A stretch of DNA of 64,000 nucleotides from Hymenopus coronatus. Its lineage: Eukaryota > Arthropoda > Insecta > Mantodea > Hymenopodidae. Numbering within the stretch: the stretch's first letter is position 1; every line of letters starts with the position of its first letter. Positions 55,861 through 64,000 of the stretch are shown piece after piece. A model generated the notes under the pieces. The model was not told where the DNA came from and ran no database searches. It saw only the letters and a list, made by a program, of their open reading frames with translations. The stretch lies in the NCBI GenBank assembly GCA_030762935.1, contig CM060884.1, positions 77,329,696 through 77,393,695 on the forward strand. The letters run 5' to 3'. A program made the translations under genes and the position numbers.

Positions 55861-56514
55861 TGATGTGCTCCATTCACATGACTTTCTCTAACAAATTATT
55901 GTTAATTTGTATCTTATTTTTCTATCTCCTTCATTGTAAAACATTAACCGAAACGGTCATATTACTTAGGTTCTTATAAGTATAAGGGATTACACTAGAC
56001 TAAACCGACAGTCAAATGTTTTAAAATGTGGTTGCTATGGGATCGAAATCCGCTTCTTTGAGTGGCCAAGCGTTGACAGATTCCCGTAAAGTATTTTAAA
56101 ACTGAAATCAATAACAAGGAATATATCGAAGACGGCAAACTCCACGAAAAAAAAGTATGCAACATAAATTTGACTTTTATCATGATCAACATTTTTTGTA
56201 TGGTAAGCTTTTGTCTATCTCTTACGGTTTAATAGATATGCATAATTCAAGAAAATCATTCAGAATAAAAAAGTATTTAGAGGCAATTCCCAGAAAATTC
56301 AAAATATACATTTTATTTGGCATATAAATATCTTAAATATAACAGATTTTAATCAAAATCGTTACAGCTATTTTTGAGAAAATAAAAATGTTCACAGTTT
56401 TTCCATGTAAAGGGTAGCTGGGGGTTGGGGGATTTCCTTGAAAATCTTTTGTGCCGCATCCTTGGAAGATACCAAGCCTAAATACCAAGTTTGGTTTTAA
56501 ACGGACTTTTCGTG
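55861..56514 (+). mobile_element. H1 repeat, 3'-truncated
   Basis: GATGTGCTCCATTCACATGA to 'aaataccaagtttggttttaaacgg', ending where a minus-sense copy begins. Confidence 0.82.
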
Positions 56515-57097
56515 GAATTTTTTTTTCAAAATTTTGATTTTCTTAAAAATAGCTCTAACGATTTTAGTTAAAATATTATATTTTAAAGACATTTACCTGA
56601 CAAATAACATGTATATCATCAATTTTCTGGGAATATCCTCTGAAGATTACTTTACTCTGGATGAATTTTACGGAATTTTGAATAACTGCTAAAATGTAAG
56701 AGATGGATAAAAACTTACTATACAAAAAATGTAGAGCGCGTTAAAACACAAATTTTATGTTATACATATATATATATATTTTTTTTTGTTTTGAAATGGA
56801 TCGTTTTTAGATATTCCTTGTTTTTAGTTTCAGCTTTGAAACTTATACTTTTCTCATACAGAAATTTGTCAACTCGTGTCCATACAAACAAAGGAACATC
56901 AGTCACATAGCAACCAGCTTTTGGCTTTCACTTTAACCTATGCTACTCCCTTATTTCGCTTCTACTTACAAAGAAGCAAGTAATAAGACTATTTATGATG
57001 TTCTCTCGATTAGCATGAAGTAAATAGAGGCATTAGCTGTTTAACAATAATTTGTTGCAGGGATGTAGAGAAACTCATGTGAATGGAACACATCCGA
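56515..57097 (-). mobile_element. H1 repeat, hairpin half missing (subfamily 1)
   Basis: 'cgtggaatttttttttcaaaattttgatttt' to 'gtgaatggaacacatccga' and a T-run of 18. Together with the previous entry this is an inverted fusion of two H1 halves, as at 40810. Confidence 0.82.
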
Positions 57098-57385
57098 TTT
57101 TTTTTTTTTTTTTTTTTTATTCAGGGGGACCGTTTCTGGTAATGTAATACGCAACACTTTGTCTGCAGAACAGGTAGAGAAAGTCATGTGTCGGTGATGA
57201 TGAGATGCAGTAAAGACAGCTGATGGTCCGAGACAAAAGCGGACTCACGACTCCACAGACACACAAAATGACAAATGCTGTCAAGCGCTCTGAATAGACA
57301 CGTTAACTCTGACACGCAGATCATATCTCTGCCGTTTTCCTTTAAAGCAGAACTAGCCTTCCTTCTCATGACCAGCGTTTACAAA
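57098..57385. other. Spacer with an isolated H1 end
   Basis: 57172-57190 'aggtagagaaagtcatgtg' is an isolated H1 edge. 57195-57370 has higher GC but no recognisable gene. Confidence 0.35.
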
Positions 57386-58125
57386 AAATACCTCATTACT
57401 TGCTTCCTTGTAAGTGTTAAAGTGATAGTCAAAAGCTGGTTGCTATGTCACTGAAGTTCCTTTGTATGGACAGGAGTTGACAATTTCCTGAAGGAGAAAA
57501 TTATACGCTTTTAAAGCTAAAATCAAAAACAAGGAATAGCTAAAAAAACTATCAACTCCACGAAAAAATGTAGATCACATAAATTGTGTGTTTTAACGTG
57601 CTCTACATTTTGTGTGTGGTCAGTTTTTGAACATTTCTTACATTTTAGCAGTTAAGCAAAATTCTGTAAAATTCATCCAGAATAAAGTAGTCTTCAGAGG
57701 TTATTCCCAGAAAATTCAAGATATGCATTTTATTTATTCCGTAAATATCTTTATAAAAGATATATAAATCAAAATCGTCACAGCCATTTTTCAGAAAGTA
57801 TAAATTTTCGAAGAAAGTTCCACGTGAATGTTAGTTTGAGGGGGGCAGATTCTTCTCAAAATCTTCGTGTCGCATTCCTGGAAGATACTAAACTTAAATG
57901 CTAAGTTTGCTATTTTACCGACTTTTCGTTTTTGAATTATCGTGTTCACAGACACACGGATACACACACACCCACACACACGGACCTTTTTCTGCAAATG
58001 CTTTTTTTTTGGATAAAGGGGACCCTGAAACATATATATTTGCGGTGAAATTTCGAAATCAAATTTTGGGTGGAGTGCAATGCCTTCTCTATGCACTATG
58101 TGCATAATATATATATATAGAAAGT
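57386..58125 (+). mobile_element. H1 repeat, first ~100 bp missing (subfamily 1)
   Basis: 'aatacctcattacttgcttcc' to 'tatgcactatgtgcataatatatatatatagaaagt'. CA tract at 57964-57982. Confidence 0.82.
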
Positions 58126-58825
58126 AAAAATAACGTTTTGTTTTATACACTAATAAAACCTCTATTATTTCTATTTTCAGAAAATTTATGCTTTTGAGGA
58201 GTTCAGAGGGTTAAATGTTAGTCTGCATTTCTTTGAAACTGTTATGCAATTCCGCTTTTTATAATATTTGTATCTTTAAATTCAATTTTCTCAAAGCATC
58301 ATTTTTTATACCTATGTACCTTTTTCTCAGAAAGTATGAGAGCTGGAAAGGTGAAATTTTCAGCACATATATACAATACATAGTTGAACTTTATGAATCA
58401 GAATCGTGATGTTATAGCATATTAAGAAGCAACAACTTTGCAAAATTTCCACATCTTTACTTTTTTGAATTGATAAATATATTTATTTTGTAATTTCTAC
58501 TTAAATTGTATCATAGCTAAACAATTGAAGTTCAGAAGAAAGCTCATTATACTAAGAACAAGTATGCAAGCAGTATCAGAGAAAAAAAGAACATGAATTC
58601 ACATGTTTTAAGACTAAGCTTTTATTACTTTTCTGCTAAATGAAATATTTTTATAGACTCAACTACATAAGCTATTATTGCAAAAAACACTTGAAATAAT
58701 TGTTATTATTTATAGAATAATGAATACAAATTTCTGGAAAAACAATTGAATACTTTAAGAACCAGTGGTAATTTAAGTCCCTTAAAGAGTAGTTTCCGTA
58801 TATTCCGACTATTTTGCCCCGTTAA
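58126..58825. other. AT-rich unassigned sequence
   Basis: About 700 bases of AT-rich DNA without recognised repeats or exons. An ORF at 58215-58409 is low-complexity. Confidence 0.4.
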
Positions 58826-60083
58826 GTAAAAAGGAAATAAGGAATACGCTAGCCTAAAGCGATAATCAAATGCGTACTTTAAAAACTTGTCGCTATGTGA
58901 ACCAACTGAGGTTCAGTTTGCTTTATAAAATCCGTTTCAGAAATGTGTAAGTATTTAAAAGCCAAAGCCAATAACAAGTACTCTCTCAGAAACGGTCAGT
59001 TCTACAAAAAAGAAACGTATAAGACATAAATTGCGTGTTTTAACGAGATATACATTTTTTGTCTAGTAAGTTTTTGTATACCTCTTAATCGTATTGCGGA
59101 ATTCTTCAAATTTCAACCAGAATAAACAGCTCTTTAGAGGCTATTCTCAGTAAATTCAAAATGTACATTTTATTTGTGATGTAAATATCTTTAATATAGC
59201 CTATTTCAATCAAAATTGTTAGAGTCATTTCTGAGGTAAAATCTTCGTGTCGCATGAGACACTACATGTCTTGTTCCGGGGGAAAAATTATTAAGAAGAG
59301 GAATGTAAATCATAGCCAAGAATATAAAGTATATCACGAACATAAAATATAAATGTAGAGTGAAAATGGGAACGGTAAAAAGACTTTTAACGCGTATAAA
59401 TCACGAGCCCGGGGTACAAGATCTGTTTGCTGCCGTGCGTTGACCTGAGGGAGAGGGGCGAGAACTGCACTGCCGAAGGAAAACTAACGGGACACAAGAC
59501 AATGATTCCCGCTGGTCAGGCGACAGTGTAAGGTACTTGGTGAAGGACCTCCGAACAACCAAGATGTGGTATTTGAATGCGTGGTGTAACCCTTAGTTGT
59601 GACGGAAGTAAGTGAATTTAAGACCGATCATTGTACGAGACATATCACTGCATCAAACGAATACATTATAATAGTCGCGTGCGGGTAAAGTGTAACGTCA
59701 CAGTCGAAAATTAAGAAGTATACGCGTGTGTTGTACTGCGGAAAAAAGCCGGACTCAGTTAATAAAGCACTTGTGTCTCACCACAACCTGAAAAAGAGTC
59801 TCCATGCTAATAAAAACCTTGAGCAAATCCAACCACATCCACACCATTCTTATAATCAAAACCCGCGCCCGGGACACGAACCCAGAACTGCCACACGCAT
59901 CCTTGGGAGATACCGAACTTAAATACCTAGTTTGGTACCTTTGAACTGTGCTGTCAACAGACAGACACACACACACGAAAATGTTTTAAGGGGATTTCAA
60001 GTGAAATCTCGGTATGTAATTTTTGGGTGCAAAACAAGACCTTCTCAGTCCACTATATAGATAGTAGATACGTGTAGAGAACA
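58826..60083 (+). mobile_element. H1 repeat interrupted by a 640-bp insertion
   Basis: The left piece runs from 'aaaaaggaaataaggaatacgc' to 'cttcgtgtcgcat' (59255). The right piece resumes at 59896 'cgcatccttgggagatacc' and ends 'ccactatatagatagtagatacgtgtagagaa'. In uninterrupted copies the block reads cgtgtcgcatccttgg. Confidence 0.8.
59256..59895. mobile_element. Unclassified 640-bp insertion with 5-bp target duplication
   Basis: 'cgcat' is present once in intact H1 copies and here on both sides (59251-59255 and 59896-59900). GC content is higher than H1. Near the right end a tRNA B-box-like sequence (reverse complement GGGTTCGTGTCCCGGG) occurs at ~59870. A 5-bp duplication fits an LTR-type or SINE insertion. 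No ORF of note is present. Confidence 0.5.
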
Positions 60084-60224
60084 CATTAAGCTTACAGGCT
60101 GATGCTGAAACTTAAATTCGTACGGAGAAATCCAAAGCAAAGCTGGTAGCCTTTGCGTTGAGAAGTTAACATTTTGTCATAGAGATATGCGAATAATGAT
60201 TTCCTTATGTCTTGAAAATAACTT
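60084..60224. other. Short spacer before the Penelope-like element
   Basis: No feature recognised. Confidence 0.3.
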
Positions 60225-60345
60225 TTCTCGGGCTATCAGCCAGGTGAATTCTGGAATAATTTCCAAGCTTTCAAGAGCTAACGTCGCTCTCATCTTCAGG
60301 GAATGATGTAGAGACTCCGGGTACGCCTTATATATAGTAGTCCGG
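60225..60345 (-). repeat. Penelope-like terminal repeat, downstream copy
   Basis: Almost identical to 62776-62890, extended by 'ttatatatagtagtccggagg'. On the minus strand it includes CTGAAGA (60299-60293), a 6-bp stem and GAAA (60272-60269), reminiscent of a hammerhead ribozyme core. Confidence 0.85.
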
Positions 60346-60408
60346 AGGGGGGGGGACCGGCCAGATGCCGCTCTGTGATTGGCCCGGGTCCGGCATGGGA
60401 GGCGTTGA

Positions 60409-62906
60409 CTAGGAACCAATGGTCTCCGTTGCCGGGACGGACTGCTCTGATTGGCCCGTTGACAGATGTGAGCCTGTATTAAAACTAGGGCTAGCTTTTG
60501 GCAGTTTCACAAATCTTTGCAAGTGTTTGCTGAGCACCGAACTCCAAATGCCATTCACCTGCAAGCCGCTGTCTCTGTTGATGTTATTTTCTTCGTATTT
60601 AATAGCTATGGCTTCTTTGATGGAGCGGTCCCAATAGCTTGAAGACTTAAACATGGTGGTTGTGTCGCCCAGTCTCGGTCTGTGTCCTTCTTGGATGCAG
60701 TGCTCCGCAAGACCAGATTTTTCTGGGTACATCAGGCGGATGTAGCTCTCATGCTCTTTGCATCTTTGTTCAATCGTTCTCCCCGTCTGTCCGATGTAGG
60801 CTCTACCACATTCACATGGAATGCGGTATACCCCAGGAGTCTTGAGGCCGAGGGAGTCTTTGACCTGTCTTAACATATTTCGAATTTTATTGGGTGGCTT
60901 GTGTATAGTCTTGATGTTGTATTTGCCCATAATTCTACTCAGTTTACCAGACAAATGACATGTATATGGGAGGTAGGCTTTACGTTGTTTCTTCGTGTCT
61001 TGTGACTCATCTAGCTGGGATGCATTACGCTGTGCACAGTTTGTACTGACAGAGGCCCGTTTTAGTGCCTTGTTGATGCTGCTCTTGCTATATCCATTTT
61101 TCTCTAGGCTGGTTCTGAGATACTGAAATTCTTTAGCGAGGTTTTCACTGTCTGAGATGGCTATTGCTCTGTGTGCAAGCGTCGATAGAACTGTGTTTCG
61201 TTGAGCTGGGTGGTGGCAACTGTTTGCGTTTAAATATAGATCGGTATGTGTGGGCTTCCGGTACACACTATGGCCCAGGGAACCATCGCGCTTTCGGCGT
61301 ATTAATATGTCCAGGAATGGTAACTTCCCTTACTGTTCAATTTCCATAGTAAACTTGATGTTTGGATGCTGACTGTTTAGATGGTTCAAGAAGTCCTGTA
61401 ACGTGTCTTCACCGTGAGGCCAGATGACGAAGGTGTCGTCCACGTATCTGTAGAAGGCAGCCGTTTTAGAGTTGCTGAATCTAAGGCCTGATGCTCAAAT
61501 GCTTCCATGTAAAAATTAGCTATGGCTGGTGAGAGAGGAGAGCCCATAGCCACTCCATCTGTTTGCTCGTAATATTGTCCGCGGTAAAGAAAGTAGGTCG
61601 ACGTGAGCGTGTGCTTGAATAATGCAATGACCTGCTGGGTGAAGTGCGGTTCTAGGAGCTGGAGAGAGTCTAGCAGCGGGACCTTGGTGAATAGAAACAC
61701 CACATTAAAACTGACCAGTAAATCACTCAGTTTCACCCTTAATGTCTGAATCGTCAATAGCGCTGACGATTGGCCGAAGTGGCACACCCTCCTTGTGCAC
61801 CTTGGGCAAGCCATATAGTCTCGGAGGAACAGCTGCAGGTGTGGTTAGAGCCTTGATGGTTTCAGCGGGAAATTGTGTCTTCCTCAGAAGAGCTGAAGTT
61901 TTCTTAACGATGACTGCCATAGGGTCACGTTTTAGTGGCCGATATGCTGGGTCCTGTTAAATTGTGAAATTTTGTTATGGTAGTCCTCACAGGAAAGAAC
62001 CACTGCAGCGTTTCCCTTGTCCGCTGGTAGAATGAGTACATTCTCGTCGTCTCGTAGAGATTTCAGGGCTGTTCTTTCCTCTTTGGTGATGTTGGATTTT
62101 GGCGGAACTGCTTTCTTTATTGCAAGCACTGTTTCCTGCCTGATGTCATCTGCAATTTCTTTAGGCAATGTTTGAATTGCCTGTTCTACCCCGCTGATGA
62201 TGTCGATCACAGGAATTTTCCAAGGAGCCGGTGCGAAGTTCAACCCCTTCGCTAGTACTGCGATCGAGTCCGAGCCCAGTTCCTTGTCTGACAAGTTGAT
62301 GACGACTCGATGATGCTCTAATGTTGCTGGGGGATCTTGTGTTACGGCTAGGCGCGCAAACTTCCTGGTTTGCCTGGCCGTTGATTTTGATAGCTGTAAG
62401 TCTGCGCGTGCTGTTGTCGAAGCATCGACCCAATCCCAATCCGCTGACGCAACGCGCGAAGCAATATCCAGGTGTAGGGCAATATCCCGGTCAATTTTAT
62501 CCAAAACATAACGTGCATAATGCAGTCTCTCTCTTACCAGTGTCATGCTGGTGCTTCGAAGGATCCTCTCCACTGTCTTGTTGTGGACTGGGTATCGTAA
62601 AGTGGCGAATCGTGGAACCACGTTCCGGTCTCTGCATCTCATCAGGAAGGCCAGATTGGCCAGCTGATTGGCCTTCTTCAAACCTAGGTCTTCAAACTGA
62701 CGAATATTGTGGTAGACTGCCTCCCCGTAGAGGTATGTGAACCATGACTTGAAGCTTTCCTGGCGGCGGTATGAAAATAACTTTTCTCGGGCTATCAGCC
62801 AGGTGAATTCTGGAATAATTTCCAAGCTTTCAAGAGCTAACGTCGCTCTCATCTTCAGGGAATGATGTAGAGAATCAGGGTACGCCTTTATGGGCAAATA
62901 CAACAT
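60409..62906 (-). pseudogene. Penelope-like RT plus GIY-YIG polyprotein, broken
   Basis: 62906-61932: N-terminal region with 'LSDKELGSDSIAVLAKGLNF' and RT motif 1 (LPADKGNAAVV). 61920-61723: RT 2 (RLYGLPKVHKEG, RPIVSA). 61814-61386: RT 3 with the expected catalytic Asp replaced by Asn (SFNVVFLF), and RT 4 (DGVAMGSPLSP). The next catalytic block, readable as YVDDTF, lies in a different frame at about 61450, so there is a frameshift near 61470. A stop follows near 61335. 61266-60409: linker plus the GIY-YIG endonuclease (GVYRIPCECGRAYIGQ, RCKEH) and its C-terminus. Between 61932 and 61920 the frame also changes. At least three lesions and the Asn change make this copy inactive. Confidence 0.88.
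62776..62890 (-). repeat. Penelope-like terminal repeat, upstream copy, truncated
   Basis: Direct repeat of 60225-60345, lacking the outer part. It carries the same CTGAAGA / GAAA pair (62858-62852 and 62831-62828 on the minus strand). It is followed directly by the inverted copy, with a small 'acaacat' duplication at the junction (62897-62910). Confidence 0.83.
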
Positions 62907-63528
62907 ACAACATCAAGACTATACACAAGCCACCCAATAAAATTCGAAATATGTTAAGACAGGTCAAAGACTCCCTCGGCCTCAAGACTCCTGGGGTATA
63001 CCGCATTCCATGTGAATGTGGTAGAGCCTACATCGGACAGACGGGGAGAACGATTGAACAAAGATGCAAAGAGCATGAGAGCTATATCCGCCTGATGTAC
63101 CCAGAAAAATCTGGTCTTGCGGAGCACTGCATCCAAGAAGGACACAGACCGAGACTGGGCGACACAATCACCATGTTTAAGTCTTCAAGCTATTGGGACC
63201 GCTCCATCAAAGAAGCCATAGCTATTAAATACGAAGAAAATAACATCAACAGAGACAGCGGCTTGCAGGTGAATGGCATTTGGAGTTCGGTGCTCAGCAA
63301 ACACTTGCAAAGATTTGTGAAACTGCCAAAAGCTAGCCCTAGTTTTAATACAGGCTCACATCTGGCAACGGGCCAATCAGAGCAATCCGTCCCGGCAACG
63401 GAGACCATTGGTTCCTGGTCAACGCCTCCCATGCCGGATCAGGGCCAATCACAGAGCGGCATCTGGCTGGTCCCCCCCCCCCTCCGGACTACTATATATA
63501 AGGCGTACCCGGAGTCTCTACATCATTC
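62891..63528 (+). pseudogene. Inverted, 5'-truncated Penelope-like copy (GIY-YIG end)
   Basis: Reverse complement of 60300-60945 at very high identity, from the 'ATGGGCAAATACAACATCAA' codons to the outer repeat end 'ggagtctctacatcatt'. The plus-strand frame 62951-63763 encodes the complete GIY-YIG domain (PGVYRIPCECGRAYIGQTGR, WDRSIKEAIAIKYEE). It continues past the domain into the terminal repeat and beyond by chance. With 60300-60945 it forms a large inverted repeat with ~640-bp arms. Confidence 0.85.
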
Positions 63529-64000
63529 GGTTTTTCGGTTTCAGTTTCGACCGGAGAGAGAGAGCGTTGTTCCGAGTTCTTCAGTTCCTGCTCTTTCAGG
63601 CCATCTCTGGCATTCCAGGCACTTTTTAGCGCCACATGCAGAAGCCTGCCTTCGTTGCTATCAACCAGAGAAGCATCAGCCAAACATCACCAGCTTAACA
63701 CCGAGGACTCTGATTGGCCGGCCACCACCACTTGAAGAAACCCTACTGGGCTGCTTCAGGTGATCCGGCCAACCACTCCAATAAGAGCGGAGTGCACTTC
63801 CAGACCATCGGAAGTGCAAAGGCAGCGGGTTGCCGAAACAAGGCCACAGCCACCCAACCTCTTAGGTTCGGGTAAGGCGCGATAACAAAGCGTCCGGTCC
63901 TCTGTTTCGGCCTGCTTCTTAGCCCCTGCTGCCTGCAGGTAAGCGTACACCAAGGTGTGTTTTTGTGCACTGCACCCTGCACCCTAGGAGCAAATCCAAA
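63529..64000. other. Sequence beyond the Penelope-like element
   Basis: GC-richer than most of the window, with no H1. It might be further Penelope-associated 5' sequence or another element running out of the window. Minus-strand ORFs 63743-63982 and 63756-63953 overlap in different frames and are not supported. Confidence 0.4.

Larger units (their letters stand above)
60225..62890 (-). mobile_element. Penelope-like retroelement with terminal direct repeats
   Basis: The block 'ttttctcgggctatcagccaggtgaattctggaataatttccaagctttcaagagctaacgtcgctctcatcttcagggaatgatgtagaga', given here as bounds 60229-60314 and 62776-62867, occurs twice in the same direction and encloses an RT/GIY-YIG coding region. 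These are the pseudo-LTRs typical of Penelope-like elements. The right one is truncated at 'ggtacgccttta' and is joined to an inverted, 5'-truncated copy on the plus strand (62891-63528). Confidence 0.88.

Noticed and set aside
1..60083. Dozens of 60-140 codon ORFs inside H1 copies, often containing 'FQGCDTKIFKKIPP' or 'KMYILNFLGIASEDYF'
   Set aside because: These repeated peptides are translations of the conserved H1 blocks. They differ in frame and are broken by stops from copy to copy, so H1 shows no shared ORF.
63408..63982. ORFs downstream of the inverted GIY-YIG copy as a new gene
   Set aside because: They overlap in conflicting frames on both strands, start within the terminal repeat and show no recognisable motif.

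Overview
This is a eukaryotic, AT-rich, non-coding-dominated window, most likely from an arthropod. The basis is the mix of mariner, pogo/Tigger-like, Penelope-like and several tRNA-derived SINE families, plus a split host gene; I cannot name a species. No operons, rRNA, functional tRNA or CRISPR are visible. Only one stretch looks like a host gene: a terminal coding exon on the minus strand at 51162-52476, with a splice acceptor and a Ser/Gly/Pro-rich product I do not recognise.

The rest is a dense, nested mobile-element landscape. About half of the window (roughly 34 kb by adding my hand-drawn intervals) is one non-coding repeat family, here called H1, in about 50 full or partial copies on both strands. 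A full H1 copy is 0.8-0.9 kb. In its forward sense it starts TCTGATGTGTTCCATTCACA, has an 11-bp motif ACTTTCTCTAC about 22 bp inside, carries a CA/TG microsatellite about 200 bp from its far end, and finishes in a ~40-nt near-perfect hairpin (CTTTCTCTA ... TAGAGAAAG) followed by A's. Strand '+' in the features means this sense. It has no coding capacity. Asymmetric terminal inverted repeats, a terminal hairpin, an internal microsatellite, head-to-tail copies and insertion into A/T runs without a clear duplication suggest a non-autonomous Helentron-like (HINE-like) element; this is inference. At least three subfamilies exist and are nested in each other.

Layout. 0-20 kb: H1 copies, a deleted mariner (1931-2724), a SINE, an inverted-structure mariner relic (14326-14634) and a CA-rich minisatellite inside a fold-back H1 (15181-16523). 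20-32 kb: H1 copies including a head-to-tail triplet (23824-26342), a mariner split by a SINE (21434-22610), four SINEs, a fold-back mariner (26975-27530) and a fragment of a second mariner type. 32.6-38.2 kb: a multi-layer nest, one mariner broken by two H1 copies, one holding a 2.34-kb pogo/Tigger-like transposon and the other a SINE with a 16-bp target duplication. 38.7-50.8 kb: H1 copies, SINEs, two related retrotransposon 3' ends, and a Penelope-type 96-bp perfect palindrome with a 13-bp target duplication (41265-41485). 50.9-52.5 kb: host gene terminal exon and 3' UTR. 52.5-60.1 kb: H1 copies, partly in that gene's upstream intron. 60.2-63.5 kb: a decayed Penelope-like retroelement (RT plus GIY-YIG) on the minus strand with terminal direct repeats and an inverted truncated second copy.

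The elements do not form a pathway. Their nesting gives a relative insertion history: mariner is older than H1, and H1 is older than Tigger, the SINEs and the Penelope palindrome.
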